This document shows positions 1 to 9,342 of a stretch of DNA of 64,000 bases, piece by piece. Origin of the DNA: Mycobacteroides saopaulense. GTDB taxonomy: Bacteria > Actinomycetota > Actinomycetes > Mycobacteriales > Mycobacteriaceae. Each line of letters begins with the position of its first letter. Position 1 is the first letter of the stretch. The stretch lies in assembly GCF_001456355.1 (NCBI RefSeq), contig NZ_CP010271.1, forward strand, positions 372,001 through 436,000. The letters run 5' to 3'. The translations under genes and the position numbers were made by a program. The notes beneath the pieces were generated by a model, which was not told the DNA's origin, did no database searches, and saw only the letters and a program-made list of their open reading frames with translations.

Positions 1-1
1 G

Positions 2-166
2 GACGGGGCCCGTCGGATCGCGGCGGCGTTGAAGTCGCCGAATGTCATGCCCACCACCATTTTGATCCGCGCGGACGGTAGCGTTGCCCGGGTGCTACCG
101 CGTTCGTTCACTTCGGCGGATGAGATCGGGGCCGAGGTGGAACAAGCGTTGGGAATGAGGTTCTAG
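2..166 (+). CDS. C-terminal fragment of a TlpA/thioredoxin-like membrane-anchored protein (Rv3673c-like)
   Basis: The reading frame is open from the window edge to a TAG at 164-166 and gives 54 residues ending in GMRF. The segment MPTTILIRADGSV, followed by an acidic helix, is the typical C-terminal part of a TlpA/ResA thioredoxin fold: the cis-proline strand (MPTT) and the last strand. The CxxC active site would lie upstream of the window. It is followed after 3 nt by the NUDIX gene, as in the M. tuberculosis Rv3673c-Rv3672c-Rv3671c run, so it is probably the start of a co-transcribed set. Family assignment rests on the fragment plus synteny. Confidence 0.6.
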   Translation, partial: DGARRIAAALKSPNVMPTTILIRADGSVARVLPRSFTSADEIGAEVEQALGMRF

Positions 167-169
167 GTC

Positions 170-934
170 GTGACTGCCGATGAGCCGTTGGCGCGCAGAG
201 GATTGGCGACGGCACCGCTGACGCCCGGCGCTGCCCCCGACTGGATGCGACCGCTGGTGGACAACGCCGCGGGTGTCAAGGATGTCTATGGCCGCGGTGT
301 GCACCCGGCAATCAAGGCCGTGCTCCGGGCGCGCAAGCTGCCGTCGTCCGGCCGTCCGGCGGCCGTACTTGTGCTCGTATCCGCCGATGGTGCGGTCACC
401 GACCCGACCGATGCGGACCTGCTCTTGACGGTGCGCGCGTCGACCCTGCGGCAGCACAGCGGCCAGGTCTCGTTCCCAGGAGGTGCCACCGACCCGGGCG
501 ATGAAGGACCGGTAGGGACCGCCTTGCGTGAGGCCCAGGAGGAGACGGGACTCGACCCGGTGCGTGTGCAACCGCTGACGGTGATGGACCCGCTGTTCAT
601 CCCACCGTCCGGTTTCCACGTGTCGCCGGTGCTCGCGTACTCGCCGGATCCCGGTCCCGTCCTGGCCGTAGACCCGGGCGAGACCGCCGAGGTATCGCGA
701 GTCAAGATCGGCGACCTCGTCAACCCGGCGAATCGGATCATGGTGACCAAGAAGACATTTGGCATCCGCTACAGCGGCCCCGCCTTCTTGCTCCCGGGGA
801 TGCTGGTGTGGGGCTTCACCGGTCAGATCATCTCGGCGATGCTCGAGGTGTCCGGCTGGGCCCAGCCGTGGGACACTCGTAACCTTCGTGATCTTGATGA
901 GCTGCTGGCCGAGCACCTGGGAGGGTCGGTATGA
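170..934 (+). CDS. NUDIX hydrolase, CoA pyrophosphatase type (Rv3672c-like)
   Basis: The protein has 254 residues from GTG 170. The NUDIX box is visible as PGGATDPGDEG followed by TALREAQEETGL, with the REAxEETG core that binds the divalent metal. The extended spacing GGxxDxxD before the box is typical of CoA/acyl-CoA diphosphatases (NudL/YeaB type), which split CoA into 4'-phosphopantetheine and ADP. It is presumably cytosolic. The stop overlaps the marP start by 4 nt, so the two are translationally coupled. CoA specificity is inferred from the family pattern; another NDP-X substrate cannot be excluded. Confidence 0.85.
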   Translation: MTADEPLARRGLATAPLTPGAAPDWMRPLVDNAAGVKDVYGRGVHPAIKAVLRARKLPSSGRPAAVLVLVSADGAVTDPTDADLLLTVRASTLRQHSGQVSFPGGATDPGDEGPVGTALREAQEETGLDPVRVQPLTVMDPLFIPPSGFHVSPVLAYSPDPGPVLAVDPGETAEVSRVKIGDLVNPANRIMVTKKTFGIRYSGPAFLLPGMLVWGFTGQIISAMLEVSGWAQPWDTRNLRDLDELLAEHLGGSV

Positions 935-2196
935 ATCTGAATCCGTCGCAGTGGCTCGATATCGGTGTCATAGCCGTCGCGTTCATCGCCGCCGTATCCG
1001 GATGGCGCTCAGGCGCTTTGGGCTCCCTGATGTCCTTCGTCGGGGTGATCCTGGGAGCGGTGGCCGGCATCATGTTGGCCCCACATGTGGTGGCCAACAT
1101 CGAAGGCTCTCGCACCAAGCTGTTCGCCTCCTTGCTGTTGATCCTGGTGCTGGTGGTCATCGGCGAGGTCGCGGGCGTGGTGCTGGGCCGAGCCATGCGC
1201 GGCGCGATCAGGAACCGCGCATTGCGTGCCGGCGATTCGGTGATCGGGGTGGTGCTGCAGGTGGCCGCGGTGCTGGTCGCCGCGTGGCTGCTGTCCATCC
1301 CGATGCAGAGCTCCAATCAGCCGAATATCTCTGCGGCGGCGCGTGATTCGAAGGTGCTCAGCCAGGTCGACAAGTACGCCCCGGACCAGTTGCGCAAGGT
1401 GCCCAACGACCTGTCGAAGCTGCTGGACACCTCCGGGTTGCCCAGTGTGTTGCAGCCGTTCGGCAAGACGCCGATCGCCGCGGTGGACGCGCCCGACACA
1501 GCCCTGGCCGACGGGCCGGTGGTGCGCGGCGCCGAGCCGAGCGTCGTCAAGATCAAGGGCATCGCCCGTAGCTGCCAAAAATCGCTGGAGGGAACCGGAT
1601 TCGTCATCGCCCCGCATCGGGTGATGTCGAACGCGCACGTTGTGGCCGGCACCAACAGCGTGACCGTCGAGTCGGCGGGGCAGACCTTCGATGCCACCGT
1701 GGTGGCCTACGACCCGAACGCCGACATCTCGATCCTCGCGGTTCCGGACATGCCGGCGGCACCCCTGGTCTTCGCGCCCAAGCCCGCCAAGACAGGTGAC
1801 GACGCCATCGTGCTGGGCTACCCGGGCGGCGGAAACTACAAGGCGACACCGGCGCGCGTGCGCGAGATCATCGAACTGAACGGCCCCGACATCTACCGCT
1901 CCACCACGGTGACCCGCGAGGTGTACACCGTGCGAGGTTCAGTGCTGCAGGGCAATTCGGGCGGCCCGCTGATCGACACCGAAGGTCGCGTGCTCGGCGT
2001 CGTGTTCGGGGCGGCGATCGACGATGACGACACCGGATTCGCACTGACGGCCAAGCAGGTCAAGGATCAGCTCGCCAAGGCCGACCTTGTCGACCCCGTC
2101 GCCACCGGCAGCTGCATTTCCGCGCCCGAGGCCAACAAGTCACCGGAGCAGCCCGTCAGCGGTCCGCAGTCACCGGCGCCCAATAAAGCCCCGTAG
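931..2196 (+). CDS. marP: Periplasmic trypsin-like serine protease MarP (acid resistance)
   Basis: The 421-residue protein has two parts. Residues 1-125 form a CvpA-like region with about four membrane segments. A trypsin-fold domain runs from about 195 to 395. The catalytic triad is visible: His236 in SNAHVVAG, Asp265 in NADISILAV and Ser343 in GNSGGPL, almost the same positions as in M. tuberculosis MarP (Rv3671c). Cys214 and the Cys in the C-terminal GSCIS segment probably form the regulatory disulfide. In M. tuberculosis the protease supports intrabacterial pH homeostasis and cleaves the peptidoglycan hydrolase RipA. The gene overlaps the NUDIX gene by 4 nt and runs 27 nt into the convergent ephE-like gene. 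Confidence 0.95.
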   Translation: MNLNPSQWLDIGVIAVAFIAAVSGWRSGALGSLMSFVGVILGAVAGIMLAPHVVANIEGSRTKLFASLLLILVLVVIGEVAGVVLGRAMRGAIRNRALRAGDSVIGVVLQVAAVLVAAWLLSIPMQSSNQPNISAAARDSKVLSQVDKYAPDQLRKVPNDLSKLLDTSGLPSVLQPFGKTPIAAVDAPDTALADGPVVRGAEPSVVKIKGIARSCQKSLEGTGFVIAPHRVMSNAHVVAGTNSVTVESAGQTFDATVVAYDPNADISILAVPDMPAAPLVFAPKPAKTGDDAIVLGYPGGGNYKATPARVREIIELNGPDIYRSTTVTREVYTVRGSVLQGNSGGPLIDTEGRVLGVVFGAAIDDDDTGFALTAKQVKDQLAKADLVDPVATGSCISAPEANKSPEQPVSGPQSPAPNKAP

Positions 2197-3132
2197 GTGT
2201 TCGTTGACGGTGGCCGGGTCCTCCTCGTGGACATAGTGGCCCACCCCGCGTAGCGCCACGAACTGTCCGTTGGGTGCGTACGGCAGCGACCGGTGCACCG
2301 GATCGGCGAGCACATAGGGGTCTGCCTCACCGCGCAGGTGAAGCATGGGGACGGACAGTTCACGATTCATCGAGCGCATGAAACGCCAGCCTTCGCTGCG
2401 CAATTGGCTGCGCACCGCCCAGCGCTGATACTCCAGTGCGCAATGGGCCACACCGGGGATGGCGATCGCGGTGCGCAGGTGCTTGATGGTGTCGGCGAAA
2501 TCGTCGGTGGCGGTCCACTGCTCGCCCGCGCGCGAGCGCACCAGACGTTCCAGCTCGGCGCCGCGGTGACGTGTCAGGGTGCGCTCGGGCAGGATCGGCA
2601 TCTGGTAACGCATGAGCGAGGGCAGCAGCGCCCCACCCTGGCCGGTTCCCCGGAATGTGGATGTGCGTAAGGCGATCGGGTGCGGCGAGCTGACTACCGC
2701 GATGGCGTCGACGAGGCGTGGATGCAAGTTGGCGGTGGCCCAGCAGACCAGTCCGCCCTCGGCATGCCCCACCAGCGTCGCCGAGCTGTGACCGAGGGCG
2801 CGGATCAGCCCGGCGGTGTCTCCGGCCAATGTCCAACCGTCGTAGCCGCGCGGAGGTTTGTCACTACCCCCGTAGCCGCGCAGATCGACGGCCACCACCC
2901 GGGCGTCCGTCAGCTCACGCAGCTGATGCCGCCAGGACCACCAGAACGAGCCGAATCCGTGCAGGAGCAATACCAGCGGTCTGCTGGTAACGGCGACGGT
3001 CGAGGCGTCCGGGGTCTCGGCTTCCACCCCGTGAAAGCGAATTCCGTTGGCATGTACGTCGAAATGGCGCCACGGCCCGACGATGCGGACCACGGACGGA
3101 TCAGGGTGACGGGCCGTCTGGTCGAACAGCAT
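2170..3132 (-). CDS. ephE: Alpha/beta hydrolase, EphE family, with Ala at the nucleophile position
   Basis: The 320-residue protein starts at ATG 3132. The oxyanion-hole motif LLHGFGS is at residues 56-62, VDLRGYGGSDKP follows at about 82-93, and a C-terminal Asp (GEADPYV) and His (GVGHYVHEE) could complete a triad. The nucleophile elbow reads VGHAEGG, so the position normally held by Asp (epoxide hydrolases) or Ser is Ala124, next to Glu125. Epoxide hydrolase naming therefore follows homology to Rv3670 rather than visible chemistry. It is the proximal partner of a conserved pair with the holin-like gene upstream on the same strand. Confidence 0.8.
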   Translation of the reverse strand: MLFDQTARHPDPSVVRIVGPWRHFDVHANGIRFHGVEAETPDASTVAVTSRPLVLLLHGFGSFWWSWRHQLRELTDARVVAVDLRGYGGSDKPPRGYDGWTLAGDTAGLIRALGHSSATLVGHAEGGLVCWATANLHPRLVDAIAVVSSPHPIALRTSTFRGTGQGGALLPSLMRYQMPILPERTLTRHRGAELERLVRSRAGEQWTATDDFADTIKHLRTAIAIPGVAHCALEYQRWAVRSQLRSEGWRFMRSMNRELSVPMLHLRGEADPYVLADPVHRSLPYAPNGQFVALRGVGHYVHEEDPATVNEHLRGFIGRR

Positions 3133-3164
3133 GGATGTGTCGGTGCCGAGCCGACGTCAGGTGG

Positions 3165-3689
3165 TTACCAGCCCGACGGGTCGGCCGGTTTGGTCGACTT
3201 CGTCAGTGCGGGAGCCTCGTCGTCACGTGAGGCGAAGACGGTGCGTGTCTCCTTGACGCTCTCGATGGTTGCCTGGGGCCCGCGGATGCGTCTGACCTGC
3301 AAATAGCCGATCAGTACCGCGAGGATCGCGACGAACACCATGGCGGCGAAGATGATCAGGTAGGCGGCCCAGGCGGGCAGCCACACCTTGAGTACCTCGG
3401 CGGCGAAAAAGAAGAAGAAGAACGTCGAGTAGAACAGGACCACCAGGGCCGCGATGAAGAAGATGCTGCCCGCGACGCCCTTCTTGACGTCCCGGATGAC
3501 CTCGGCGCGGGCGAGCTCCACCTCGGCACGCACCAGGGCGGAAACCTGAGTGGTTGCATCACGGACCAGATTGCCAATGGTGGGTTCGCCGGTGCCGGTC
3601 GCATTCGGATCGGACAGTGGGATGGCGGCGACGGTGATCGGAACACCATTGCTGTCTGTGCGGTAGTTGCGGCTTCCAGGGCTGCTCAC
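3165..3689 (-). CDS. Phage-holin-like (holin III superfamily) membrane protein, Rv3669-like
   Basis: The start is GTG 3689 (VSSPGSRNYR), chosen because a GGAGGG Shine-Dalgarno lies 6 nt upstream. A much longer upstream extension of this open frame has no family support. The product is about 174 residues: a polar N-terminus with an amphipathic helix (RDATTQVSALVRAEVELARAEV), then two strongly hydrophobic segments around residues 70-135, then a charged tail. This matches the actinobacterial holin-superfamily III (DUF1469-type) proteins. The function is unknown; lysis activity should not be assumed. It lies upstream of the ephE-like gene on the same strand. Confidence 0.75.
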   Translation of the reverse strand: MSSPGSRNYRTDSNGVPITVAAIPLSDPNATGTGEPTIGNLVRDATTQVSALVRAEVELARAEVIRDVKKGVAGSIFFIAALVVLFYSTFFFFFFAAEVLKVWLPAWAAYLIIFAAMVFVAILAVLIGYLQVRRIRGPQATIESVKETRTVFASRDDEAPALTKSTKPADPSGW

Positions 3690-3841
3690 TGTGCTCCCTC
3701 CGTGTCCCTCGCGGGTCCGGTGTGATGTCGTCCGGCCTATGTTGCCACGTCGGTGGCGCCGGGGGCGCGGCGCGTCTGGCCTGGGGGCGTTGTTACCCAA
3801 TCGATAGCACTGTGACAGAAGTGACCAGTGTGAATCTTGAT

Positions 3842-3847
3842 TAGAAT
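3842..3847 (+). promoter_or_regulatory. Candidate -10 element for the S1 protease gene
   Basis: TAGAAT matches the mycobacterial SigA -10 consensus and lies about 55 nt upstream of the protease ATG in the 217-nt divergent gap (3690-3906). No good -35 is visible at 16-18 nt. The protease Shine-Dalgarno is GAGAAAGG at about 3890-3897. Confidence 0.35.
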
Positions 3848-3906
3848 GACGGCAGGCGTGGCCGACGGGGGATGAGATGCGGCCGGAATGAGAAAGGCTG
3901 CATGAC

Positions 3907-4623
3907 ATGAGGTCACCCGGGCGGCGTATGCGGTACGTCTTGCCGGTCCTGATGGTGCTGTTTGGCCTCGTCGCGGGCGTGATTCCGGCCGCCGCGGCTC
4001 CCGCCGCGGGCGCCGATGACAAGGTGCCCATGGGCGGGGGCGCCGGCCTGATCATCAACGGCGACACCCTGTGCACGCTGACGACGATCGGCCACGACAA
4101 CAAGGGCAACTTGGTGGGATTCACCTCGGCGCACTGCGGCGGCGCAGGTTCGCAGGTGGCCTCGGAGGACTTTCCCAAGAAGGGCGTGCTCGGCAAGTTC
4201 GTCAACGGCAACGAGCAGTACGACTACGCGACCATCCAGTTCGACCCGGAGAAGGTGCAGCCGGTGAACACCTACAAGGGATTCACCATCACCGGAATCG
4301 GACCAGACCCCCAGCCGGGTGACATCGCGTGCAAGCTGGGGCGCACCACCGGCAACTCATGCGGTGTGACCTTCGGCGCCGGGGCCGAACCCGGCACCTT
4401 CATCAACCAGGTCTGCGGACAGCCCGGGGACTCGGGTGCGCCGGTCACCGTGAACGGACAACTGGTCGGAATGATTCACGGTGCCGCCACCAAGCTGCCG
4501 GTGTGCATCGTCAAATACATCCCGCTGCACACGCCGACCACCACGTACTCGATCAACACCGTGTTGGCCGATATCAACGCCAAGAACCGAACCGCCGGAG
4601 TGGGTTTCACCCCGGTCGGCTAG
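3907..4623 (+). CDS. Secreted S1-family (trypsin-like) serine protease, Rv3668c-like
   Basis: The 238-residue protein has a Sec signal peptide: the basic N-terminus RSPGRRMR, a hydrophobic core VLPVLMVLFGLVAGV and a likely cleavage after the AAA cluster near residues 29-35. The triad is visible as His76 (TSAHCG), Asp106 (EQYDYATIQ) and Ser176 (QPGDSGAPV). Four cysteines (CTLT, AHCGG, NSCGV, QVCGQ) could form the two disulfides of streptogrisin-like enzymes. There is no obvious propeptide, so it is probably secreted near-mature. The stop codon abuts the convergent acs stop with no intervening base. Substrate unknown. Confidence 0.85.
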   Translation: MRSPGRRMRYVLPVLMVLFGLVAGVIPAAAAPAAGADDKVPMGGGAGLIINGDTLCTLTTIGHDNKGNLVGFTSAHCGGAGSQVASEDFPKKGVLGKFVNGNEQYDYATIQFDPEKVQPVNTYKGFTITGIGPDPQPGDIACKLGRTTGNSCGVTFGAGAEPGTFINQVCGQPGDSGAPVTVNGQLVGMIHGAATKLPVCIVKYIPLHTPTTTYSINTVLADINAKNRTAGVGFTPVG

Positions 4624-6570
4624 CTACTTGCTGGCCCTGATCGCCTCGAACACGCTGGGGTCTACCAGTGTCGAGGTGTCGCCCAGCTCGCGTCCCTCGG
4701 CCACATCGCGCAGTAGCCTGCGCATGATCTTGCCGCTGCGGGTCTTGGGCAGTTCGGGCACCACGTGAATCTCGCGTGGCTTGGCGATGGGTGAAATCTC
4801 CTTGGAAACTTGGGCTTTCAGGTGTGAGACAAGCTCGTCGCCCTCGACGGTATGGCTGGCCTTCAGGATCACGAACGCCACGATGGCCTGACCGGTCGTG
4901 TCATCGGAGGCTCCTACGACGGCGGCCTCGGCGACACCGTCGTGCCCGACCAGTGCCGATTCCACCTCGGCGGTAGAGATCCGATGACCGGAGATGTTCA
5001 TGACGTCGTCGATGCGGCCCAGCACCCAGATGGCGCCATCGCCGTCGTAGCGTGCGCCGTCCCCGGCGAAGTACCAGCCCTTCTCGGCGTAGCGGGACCA
5101 GTAGGTCTCCTTGAACCGCTCCGGGTCGCCCCAGATGCCGCGCAGCATGGACGGCCACGGCTGATCGAGCACCAGATAACCGGTGACCGGCTCGTCGCCG
5201 CTCGCGGGCTCCAGCCGATTCCCGTCGTCGTCCACGATTTTCGCCGAGATACCGGGCAAGGCACGCATCGCCGAACCGGGCTTGGTGTCGGTGACACCGG
5301 GTAGCGGGGAGATCATCGCCGAGCCGGTTTCCGTCTGCCACCAGGTGTCGACGATGGGGGTGCGGTTGCCTCCGATGACCTCGCGGTACCAGCGCCAGGC
5401 CTCGGGATTGATCGGTTCGCCGACGCTGCCGAGCAGTCGTAGGCTCGACAGATCGTGCGCGAACGGGATTTCCCGGCCCCACTTCATGAACGTCCGCACC
5501 AGTGTGGGGGCGATGTAATAGATGGTGACACCGTACTTTTCGATGATCTCGAAATGCCGGTGCTCGTTCGGTGAGGTGGGTGTGCCCTCGTAGACCACCT
5601 GCGTGGCGCCGTTGGACAGCGGACCGTAGACGATGTAGGTGTGGCCGGTGACCCAGCCGATATCGGCTGTGCACCAGTACACGTCGGTCTCGGGTTTGAG
5701 ATCGAAGATGTTGAAATGCGTGTACGAGGTCTGGGTCAGGTATCCACCCGAGGTGTGCACGATGCCCTTGGGCTTGCCGGTCGTTCCCGAGGTGTACAGC
5801 AGGAACAACGGATGCTCGGAATCGAATGCCTCAGGTACGTGGGTGGTGTCGGCCTCTGCCACCGTCTCGTGCCACCACAGGTCGCGCCCCTGGGTCCAGT
5901 CGACGGGAATCTCGGTGCGGCGCACCACCAGAACATGTTCGACCGAACTCGGCTCGCCGCCCAGTGCTTCGTCGACACCGGCCTTCAATGGGGCGGCGCT
6001 GCCACGGCGCCATTGACCGTCTGCGGTGATGACCAGCTTGGCCTGGGCGTCGTCGATCCGCGCGCGCAACGCTGCGGCGGAGAATCCGGCGAAGACCACC
6101 GAGTGCATGAGGCCCAGTCGCGCACATGCCAGCATCGCCACGATGGCCTCGGGCAGCATCGGCATGTAGATGGCCACCCGGTCACCGGAAACCAAACCGA
6201 GCTCGGTCAGGTAGTTGGCCGCCTGGCTCACCTGAGCCAGCAGTTCGGCATAGGTGATGGTGCGGGTGTCGCCGGGTTCGCCCTCCCAGTGGATGGCGAC
6301 GCGGTCACCGTTGCCGGCCTCCACATGCCGGTCGACGCAGTTGTACGCGACGTTGAGCTTGCCGCCCACGAACCACTTCGCGAACGGGGCGTCCGACCAG
6401 TCGAGGACCTCGCCGAAGGGCTCCTGCCAGTGCAGGCGGTCCGCCTGCCGCGCCCAGAACCCGAGTCGATCCTCCTCGGCCGCCTGATAGAGGTCGGCGG
6501 TCGCATTCGCCGTCGCGGTGAACTCCGGCGACGGCGGATAGCTGTCCGGCTCGGTGCTGACTTCGGTCAT
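4624..6570 (-). CDS. acs: Acetyl-CoA synthetase (AMP-forming)
   Basis: The 648-residue enzyme starts at ATG 6570 (MTEVSTEPDS). The frame is open further upstream, but this start has an AGAAAGG site and the usual family length. It activates acetate to acetyl-CoA through acetyl-AMP. Diagnostic motifs are the P-loop-like LLYTSGTTGKPKG, the acetate-pocket and AMP segment DTWWQTETGS, the hinge YFAGDGARYDGDG, and the C-terminal TRSGKIMRRLLRD, whose Lys is the usual acetylation-controlled catalytic residue. Corresponds to Rv3667. It is transcribed divergently from dppABCD. Very secure call. Confidence 0.97.
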   Translation of the reverse strand: MTEVSTEPDSYPPSPEFTATANATADLYQAAEEDRLGFWARQADRLHWQEPFGEVLDWSDAPFAKWFVGGKLNVAYNCVDRHVEAGNGDRVAIHWEGEPGDTRTITYAELLAQVSQAANYLTELGLVSGDRVAIYMPMLPEAIVAMLACARLGLMHSVVFAGFSAAALRARIDDAQAKLVITADGQWRRGSAAPLKAGVDEALGGEPSSVEHVLVVRRTEIPVDWTQGRDLWWHETVAEADTTHVPEAFDSEHPLFLLYTSGTTGKPKGIVHTSGGYLTQTSYTHFNIFDLKPETDVYWCTADIGWVTGHTYIVYGPLSNGATQVVYEGTPTSPNEHRHFEIIEKYGVTIYYIAPTLVRTFMKWGREIPFAHDLSSLRLLGSVGEPINPEAWRWYREVIGGNRTPIVDTWWQTETGSAMISPLPGVTDTKPGSAMRALPGISAKIVDDDGNRLEPASGDEPVTGYLVLDQPWPSMLRGIWGDPERFKETYWSRYAEKGWYFAGDGARYDGDGAIWVLGRIDDVMNISGHRISTAEVESALVGHDGVAEAAVVGASDDTTGQAIVAFVILKASHTVEGDELVSHLKAQVSKEISPIAKPREIHVVPELPKTRSGKIMRRLLRDVAEGRELGDTSTLVDPSVFEAIRASK

Positions 6571-6754
6571 CTGATCTGGCCTTTCTGCCCTAGACAGGTC
6601 CCAGGCAAAGCCTAGTGGGCGGTCTCGGTTACCGAGAAGTAATTGCACCCGCGGTGCAGATCCTGGCGCGGCGGTGTGTCGATGAAGAGACATCGGCGCG
6701 TTACCCGCCTATGGTTCGTCCTACCTATTTCAGCTACCGAAGGGAAGGGTGAGC

Positions 6755-8374
6755 ATGCGATTCCGCCAACTGGCCGTTGCGTTGCTTGTTGGCGTTGCCG
6801 CGATCCTTCCCGCCGGCTGCGGTGACCTGGTGACGCCGGCGCCTCCGGGCTACTTCAGCATGTACATCACCGAACCCGAGCACACCCTGGTCCCCGGGAA
6901 CACCACCGAAAATCAGGGTGGTCGGATTCTGCGCTCGCTATTCACCGCCCTGGTCGAGTTCAACAACGACACCGCGGCCGTGGAATACACCGGGGTGGCC
7001 GAATCGATCACCAGCCACGACAACGTCAACTGGACGATAAAGCTCAAGCCCGGATGGACCTTCCACAACGGCGAACCGGTGACGGCACAGTCTTATGTGG
7101 ACGCGTGGAACTACACCGCCCTGAGCACCAACGCGCAGGGCTCCTCGAGCTTCCTGGCCAACGTCGACGGGTTCGACGATCTGCAGGGCGATCCGAAAAA
7201 CAAGATCCCCCCGCGGGCCACGCAGATGCGCGGTCTGCATGTCGTGGACGACGTGACATTCACGGTGCGGCTGAACACACCGTTCGCGATCTACCCGATG
7301 ACGCTGGGGTACACCGCATTCCTGCCGCTGCCCAAGGCCTTCTATCGGGACCCGGCCAAGTTCGGGGTGCATCCCATCGGCAACGGTCCGTTCAAGGCGG
7401 ACGGCGATTGGGTACGCGGCGTCGGGTTCACACTCAGCCGCTACGACCAGTACGCCGGCGACAAGAAGGCCAAGGCCAAGGGCCTGATCTGGCGGGTGTA
7501 CACCGAGGGGCTGACCGCCTACACCGATATGCAAGCCGGGGCCCTCGACATCCAGCTCGACCTGCCCGATTCCGCCTACGAAAACGCCAGGGCCGAATTC
7601 GGATCGGCCTTCCTGGAGCGTCCCCGCCCGGACATCACCTCGCTGGGTTTCCCGATGTACGACCCGCGATATGGCGATGTGCGTGTGCGCCAGGCGATTT
7701 CCATGGCCATCGACCGCGAGGCGATCACGCAGGTGATTTTCTCCGGCACCCGTACTCCGGCCACCTCCTACGGTTCGGCGGTGGTCTACGGCTACCGCAA
7801 GGGGGCGTGCGGAAAGCTGTGCGAACTGCATGTCGACGAGGCCAACAAGCTGCTCGACGAGGCCCACTTCGACCGGAGCAAGCCCATCGAGCTGTGGTAC
7901 AGCTCGTCGAGCACCGGGGCGCTGTCCTGGGTGCAGGCCATCGGAAATCAATTGCAGTCCAACCTGAAAGTGCCCTACACCCTCAAGAGCCTGCCCTGGT
8001 CGCAGTTCTTGCCGCTGCAGGACAGCAAGGGGATGACGGGTCCGTTCCGGTCGGGCTGGGTGATGGACTATCCGTCGATCTACAACTTCTTGGAGTCGCT
8101 GTACGGCACAGTCGCGCTGCCGCCCGCCGGATCGAATTACGTGTTCTACAGCAATCCGGCGTTCGATGAGCTGCTGCGCCAGGGCAACAACCAGCCGACC
8201 GTGGAACTGGCCACCAAGGCGTATCAGAAGGCCGAAGACCTGTTGTTCAAGGACCTTCCGGCCGCACCGCTGTTCTACGAGGTCAACCAGGCGGTGCACT
8301 CCAAGCGGGTGAGCAATGTCAAGATCAGCATCCAGGACTGCATCGAATACACCGATGTGGAGGTCGTCCAGTGA
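6755..8374 (+). CDS. dppA: Peptide ABC transporter substrate-binding lipoprotein
   Basis: Start ATG 6755 is preferred over GTG 6749 because the purine-rich AGGGAAGGG site then sits about 5 nt upstream. The product has about 539 residues. The signal peptide ends in the lipobox LPAGC with Cys22, so the mature protein is a membrane-anchored lipoprotein. The rest is an SBP_bac_5 (family 5) solute-binding fold, with features such as WTIKLKPGWTFHNGEPV, VRQAISMAIDRE and a late VMDYPS. It corresponds to Rv3666c, whose operon imports dipeptides/oligopeptides and has been linked to heme use in M. tuberculosis. It is the first gene of a tight four-gene operon and overlaps dppB by 4 nt. Confidence 0.92.
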   Translation: MRFRQLAVALLVGVAAILPAGCGDLVTPAPPGYFSMYITEPEHTLVPGNTTENQGGRILRSLFTALVEFNNDTAAVEYTGVAESITSHDNVNWTIKLKPGWTFHNGEPVTAQSYVDAWNYTALSTNAQGSSSFLANVDGFDDLQGDPKNKIPPRATQMRGLHVVDDVTFTVRLNTPFAIYPMTLGYTAFLPLPKAFYRDPAKFGVHPIGNGPFKADGDWVRGVGFTLSRYDQYAGDKKAKAKGLIWRVYTEGLTAYTDMQAGALDIQLDLPDSAYENARAEFGSAFLERPRPDITSLGFPMYDPRYGDVRVRQAISMAIDREAITQVIFSGTRTPATSYGSAVVYGYRKGACGKLCELHVDEANKLLDEAHFDRSKPIELWYSSSSTGALSWVQAIGNQLQSNLKVPYTLKSLPWSQFLPLQDSKGMTGPFRSGWVMDYPSIYNFLESLYGTVALPPAGSNYVFYSNPAFDELLRQGNNQPTVELATKAYQKAEDLLFKDLPAAPLFYEVNQAVHSKRVSNVKISIQDCIEYTDVEVVQ

Positions 8375-9342
8375 CCACCAAAATTCTGGACGTTCGGAGG
8401 CTTTGGCAAAACGCGGGCCTGTTCCGGTACGTCGTGAAGCGGCTGCTGCTGGCCATCCCGGTACTCATCGGCACCTCTCTGCTCATCTACAGCCTGGTGT
8501 ACGCATTGCCGGGCGACCCCATTCGTGCGCTTGCAGGAGATCGTCCGTTCACCCCCGAGGTGATGGCGCAACTGCGTGAGCGCTTCCATCTCAACGATCC
8601 GTTCCTGGTGCGCTACGGCAAGTACATTGTGGGCTTCCTGCACGGCGACTTCGGCACCGACTTTCAGGAACGTCCTGTCGCGCAGACCGTTTCGCAGCGC
8701 CTACCGGTGACCTTGCGGCTCACGGTGGTGGCCGTGGCCTTCGAGACGATCATCGGCATCACCGCCGGAGTGTTGTGTGCGGTGCGCCGCGGATCGTTCT
8801 ACGACAACCTGGTTCTGGTCACGACGACCCTGCTGGTCTCGATGCCAGTGTTCGTGCTCGGCTTCCTGGCGCAATACCTGTTCGGATTCAAGCTCGGCTG
8901 GTTCCCCATCGCCGGCATCCGTGACGGGTGGTACAGCTTTTTGTTGCCAGGTCTGGTACTGGCCTCGCTATCCATGGCCTATGTCGCCCGTCTGACCCGG
9001 ACCTCGATGCTGGAGACGATGGATGCCGACTTCGTGCGCACCGCCCGGGCCAAGGGCATCTCCGAACCGCGCATTCTATTGCGGCACACCCTGCGTAACA
9101 GCCTGATTCCCGTTGTCACGTTCATCGGCGCCGACGTGGGCGCACTGCTGGCCGGCGCCGTCGTCACCGAATCGGTGTTCAACATTCCCGGACTGGGCCG
9201 TGCGACGTTCGATGCCGTGCGAAACCAGGAGGGTGCCGTCGTGGTGAGCATCCTGACGTTGATCGTGTTCTTCTACATCTTCTTCAATCTCGTCGTCGAC
9301 ATCTTGTATGCGTTACTGGATCCGAGGATTCGCTATGAGTGA
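8371..9342 (+). CDS. dppB: Peptide ABC transporter permease DppB
   Basis: The 323-residue inner-membrane permease (Rv3665c-like) has about six membrane segments. The N-terminal FRYVVKRLLLAIPVLIGTSLLIYSL segment is typical of DppB/OppB. The cytosolic EAA-type loop that contacts the ATPase is DFVRTARAKGISEPRILLRHTLRNS. The ATG overlaps the dppA stop, and the dppB stop overlaps the dppC start (ATGAGTGA), so the operon is translationally coupled throughout. Confidence 0.93.
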   Translation: MTTKILDVRRLWQNAGLFRYVVKRLLLAIPVLIGTSLLIYSLVYALPGDPIRALAGDRPFTPEVMAQLRERFHLNDPFLVRYGKYIVGFLHGDFGTDFQERPVAQTVSQRLPVTLRLTVVAVAFETIIGITAGVLCAVRRGSFYDNLVLVTTTLLVSMPVFVLGFLAQYLFGFKLGWFPIAGIRDGWYSFLLPGLVLASLSMAYVARLTRTSMLETMDADFVRTARAKGISEPRILLRHTLRNSLIPVVTFIGADVGALLAGAVVTESVFNIPGLGRATFDAVRNQEGAVVVSILTLIVFFYIFFNLVVDILYALLDPRIRYE

